From NCBI GenBank assembly GCA_951230915.1, contig OX579641.1:15044254-15108253 (forward strand): DNA of 64,000 nt. Direction: 5' to 3'. The stretch comes from Antitrichia curtipendula. Lineage: Eukaryota; Streptophyta; Bryopsida; Hypnales; Leucodontaceae. The translations under genes were made by a program, and so were the position numbers. The notes below the pieces were generated by a model. The model was not told where the DNA came from and made no database searches. It saw only the letters and a list, made by a program, of their open reading frames with translations. Positions 63,301 to 64,000 of the stretch are shown here, in pieces. Numbering within the stretch: the stretch's first letter is position 1; each line of letters opens with the position of its first letter.

Positions 63301-63576
63301 CTCCAATGTGAACTAGAGTCGGCGAAGGTGGGCGCCCCAGACGATGAGAGCACCCCGGACGTATTGAAGTGTCACGAAGACGAGATGAGCTCCCCAAGCC
63401 GAAGCATTGTCTCGACGAAGTCCATCTCTCCTAAGCAGAAACGAGTCACACCGCCCCGTCACGGAGGCAGGGAACTGCAAGGAGGGATGCTTCCCTCTTC
63501 GCCGGGTCTCCGCAACAGCAAAAGGTTCATTCTGCAGGCACTGCCTCCTGTCGCTCCCTCGTTTCCTAATGGCTGA
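57341..63576 (+). CDS. TSO1-like (tesmin/LIN54 family) two-CXC DNA-binding protein, 12 exons
   Basis: Probable nuclear DNA-binding protein; relatives include Arabidopsis TSO1 and animal LIN54, the DNA-binding subunit of DREAM/MuvB complexes. Exons: 57341-57454, 57677-57846, 57957-58749, 59303-59588, 59841-60522, 60681-60776, 61168-61348, 61441-61536, 61632-61698, 61919-62090, 62477-62914, 63153-63576. All phases agree and give 1,172 residues. An in-frame TAG at 57305-57307 supports the ATG at 57341. Landmarks: [16 protein letters not shown] (39-54), the plant N-terminal signature; [11 protein letters not shown] early in exon 4; CXC1 from Cys701 ([19 protein letters not shown]); the [10 protein letters not shown] spacer; CXC2 from Cys790 ([17 protein letters not shown], then [10 protein letters not shown]); and the C-terminal [10 protein letters not shown] and RFILQALPP motifs typical of plant members. 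Tyr715 and Tyr801 occupy the positions that contact DNA in LIN54. Exon 2 may instead end at 57837, which keeps frame. It is long for the family, mainly through exons 3 and 5. Confidence 0.92.
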
Positions 63577-64000
63577 TGATTGGCATGAGTCTCGTGGGTG
63601 TCAACCTAACGGGGCTTATTACTAGTTCCCATTTTTGAGTTCTAATTGGCTGTGCTTCCTGTACAAACTTTATTGGCTCTGGACTGAATTGGAGGAGGCT
63701 TTGCATTGACCAAAGCTACATTACGCTACATTACATTACTGTGAGTGAATGTGAGGAAGTTTGCGTAGGACCTTACTTGAACAGTGAGCCATTGCTACAC
63801 GGACAGAGTGTCTCATAGCTCGTTCCTGCTTGTTTTTACCGTGGATCTGACTTCGAGCAGAGAATGTGCTTCGATCCCTTGTGGTGCTAGTTTAGCGGAG
63901 TATGAAACTGCCTTGAGCTCTTTCTCAATCACTGACAAAGAACAAAAAGAATCTTAACTTTCCCAGTATTGAATGCCACTGCCGTAGTCACAACAATGGC
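63577..64000 (+). other. 3' UTR and flank of the TSO1-like gene
   Basis: Follows the TGA at 63574-63576. A short duplication (acattacgctacattac) is seen near 63719-63737. No clear canonical polyadenylation signal was identified and no further gene is seen. Confidence 0.5.

Noticed and set aside
1..64000. CRISPR array, bacterial operons or organellar genes
   Set aside because: No regularly spaced identical repeats with unique spacers, no operon-like gene strings, and both genes have nuclear spliceosomal introns.

Overview
The window looks like nuclear DNA of a land plant. Both recognisable host genes are plant-type, intron-rich genes with GT-AG introns: a SUMO protease of the OTS/ULP1c-d class and a two-CXC TSO1-like protein. 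They sit in AT-rich, repeat-filled DNA with plant Copia, Ty3/gypsy, hAT, CACTA and pogo/Emigrant-like elements. The degenerate hAT and gypsy coding remnants remind me of those in non-flowering plants, perhaps a moss, but I cannot fix the lineage without a search.

Layout. 1-8.3 kb: AT-rich repeats, comprising a dispersed repeat, a short tandem array split by a 131-bp GC-rich hAT-type MITE, and a degenerate satellite-like array with a monomer of about 160-173 bp. 9.5-16.5 kb: a minus-strand SUMO protease gene, for which I can chain 16 exons with consistent splice phases. One of its introns carries a 196-bp pogo/Emigrant-like MITE. 16.5-47.9 kb: a gene-poor repeat block with a decayed Ty3/gypsy pol (minus strand), a decayed hAT transposase (plus strand), several dispersed AT-rich repeats, a 1,063-bp non-autonomous CACTA element with a clean 3-bp target duplication, and two inverted-repeat elements. 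47.9-53.4 kb: a full-length, apparently intact Copia retrotransposon with 335-bp LTRs differing at 2 sites and a perfect 5-bp target duplication. 53.4-54.6 kb: AT-rich. From about 54.6 kb the base composition becomes more GC-rich, leading into a plus-strand 12-exon gene (57.3-63.6 kb) for a 1,172-residue TSO1-like CXC protein.

The two host genes are unrelated in pathway: one reverses SUMO conjugation, the other encodes a DNA-binding protein of the LIN54/TSO1 family linked to DREAM-type cell-cycle repression. Everything between them is best read as mobile DNA of several ages, from the near-identical-LTR Copia to strongly decayed gypsy and hAT remnants. I found no convincing tRNA, rRNA or CRISPR array. 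Most other open reading frames are short, lack family motifs, and are treated as chance frames.
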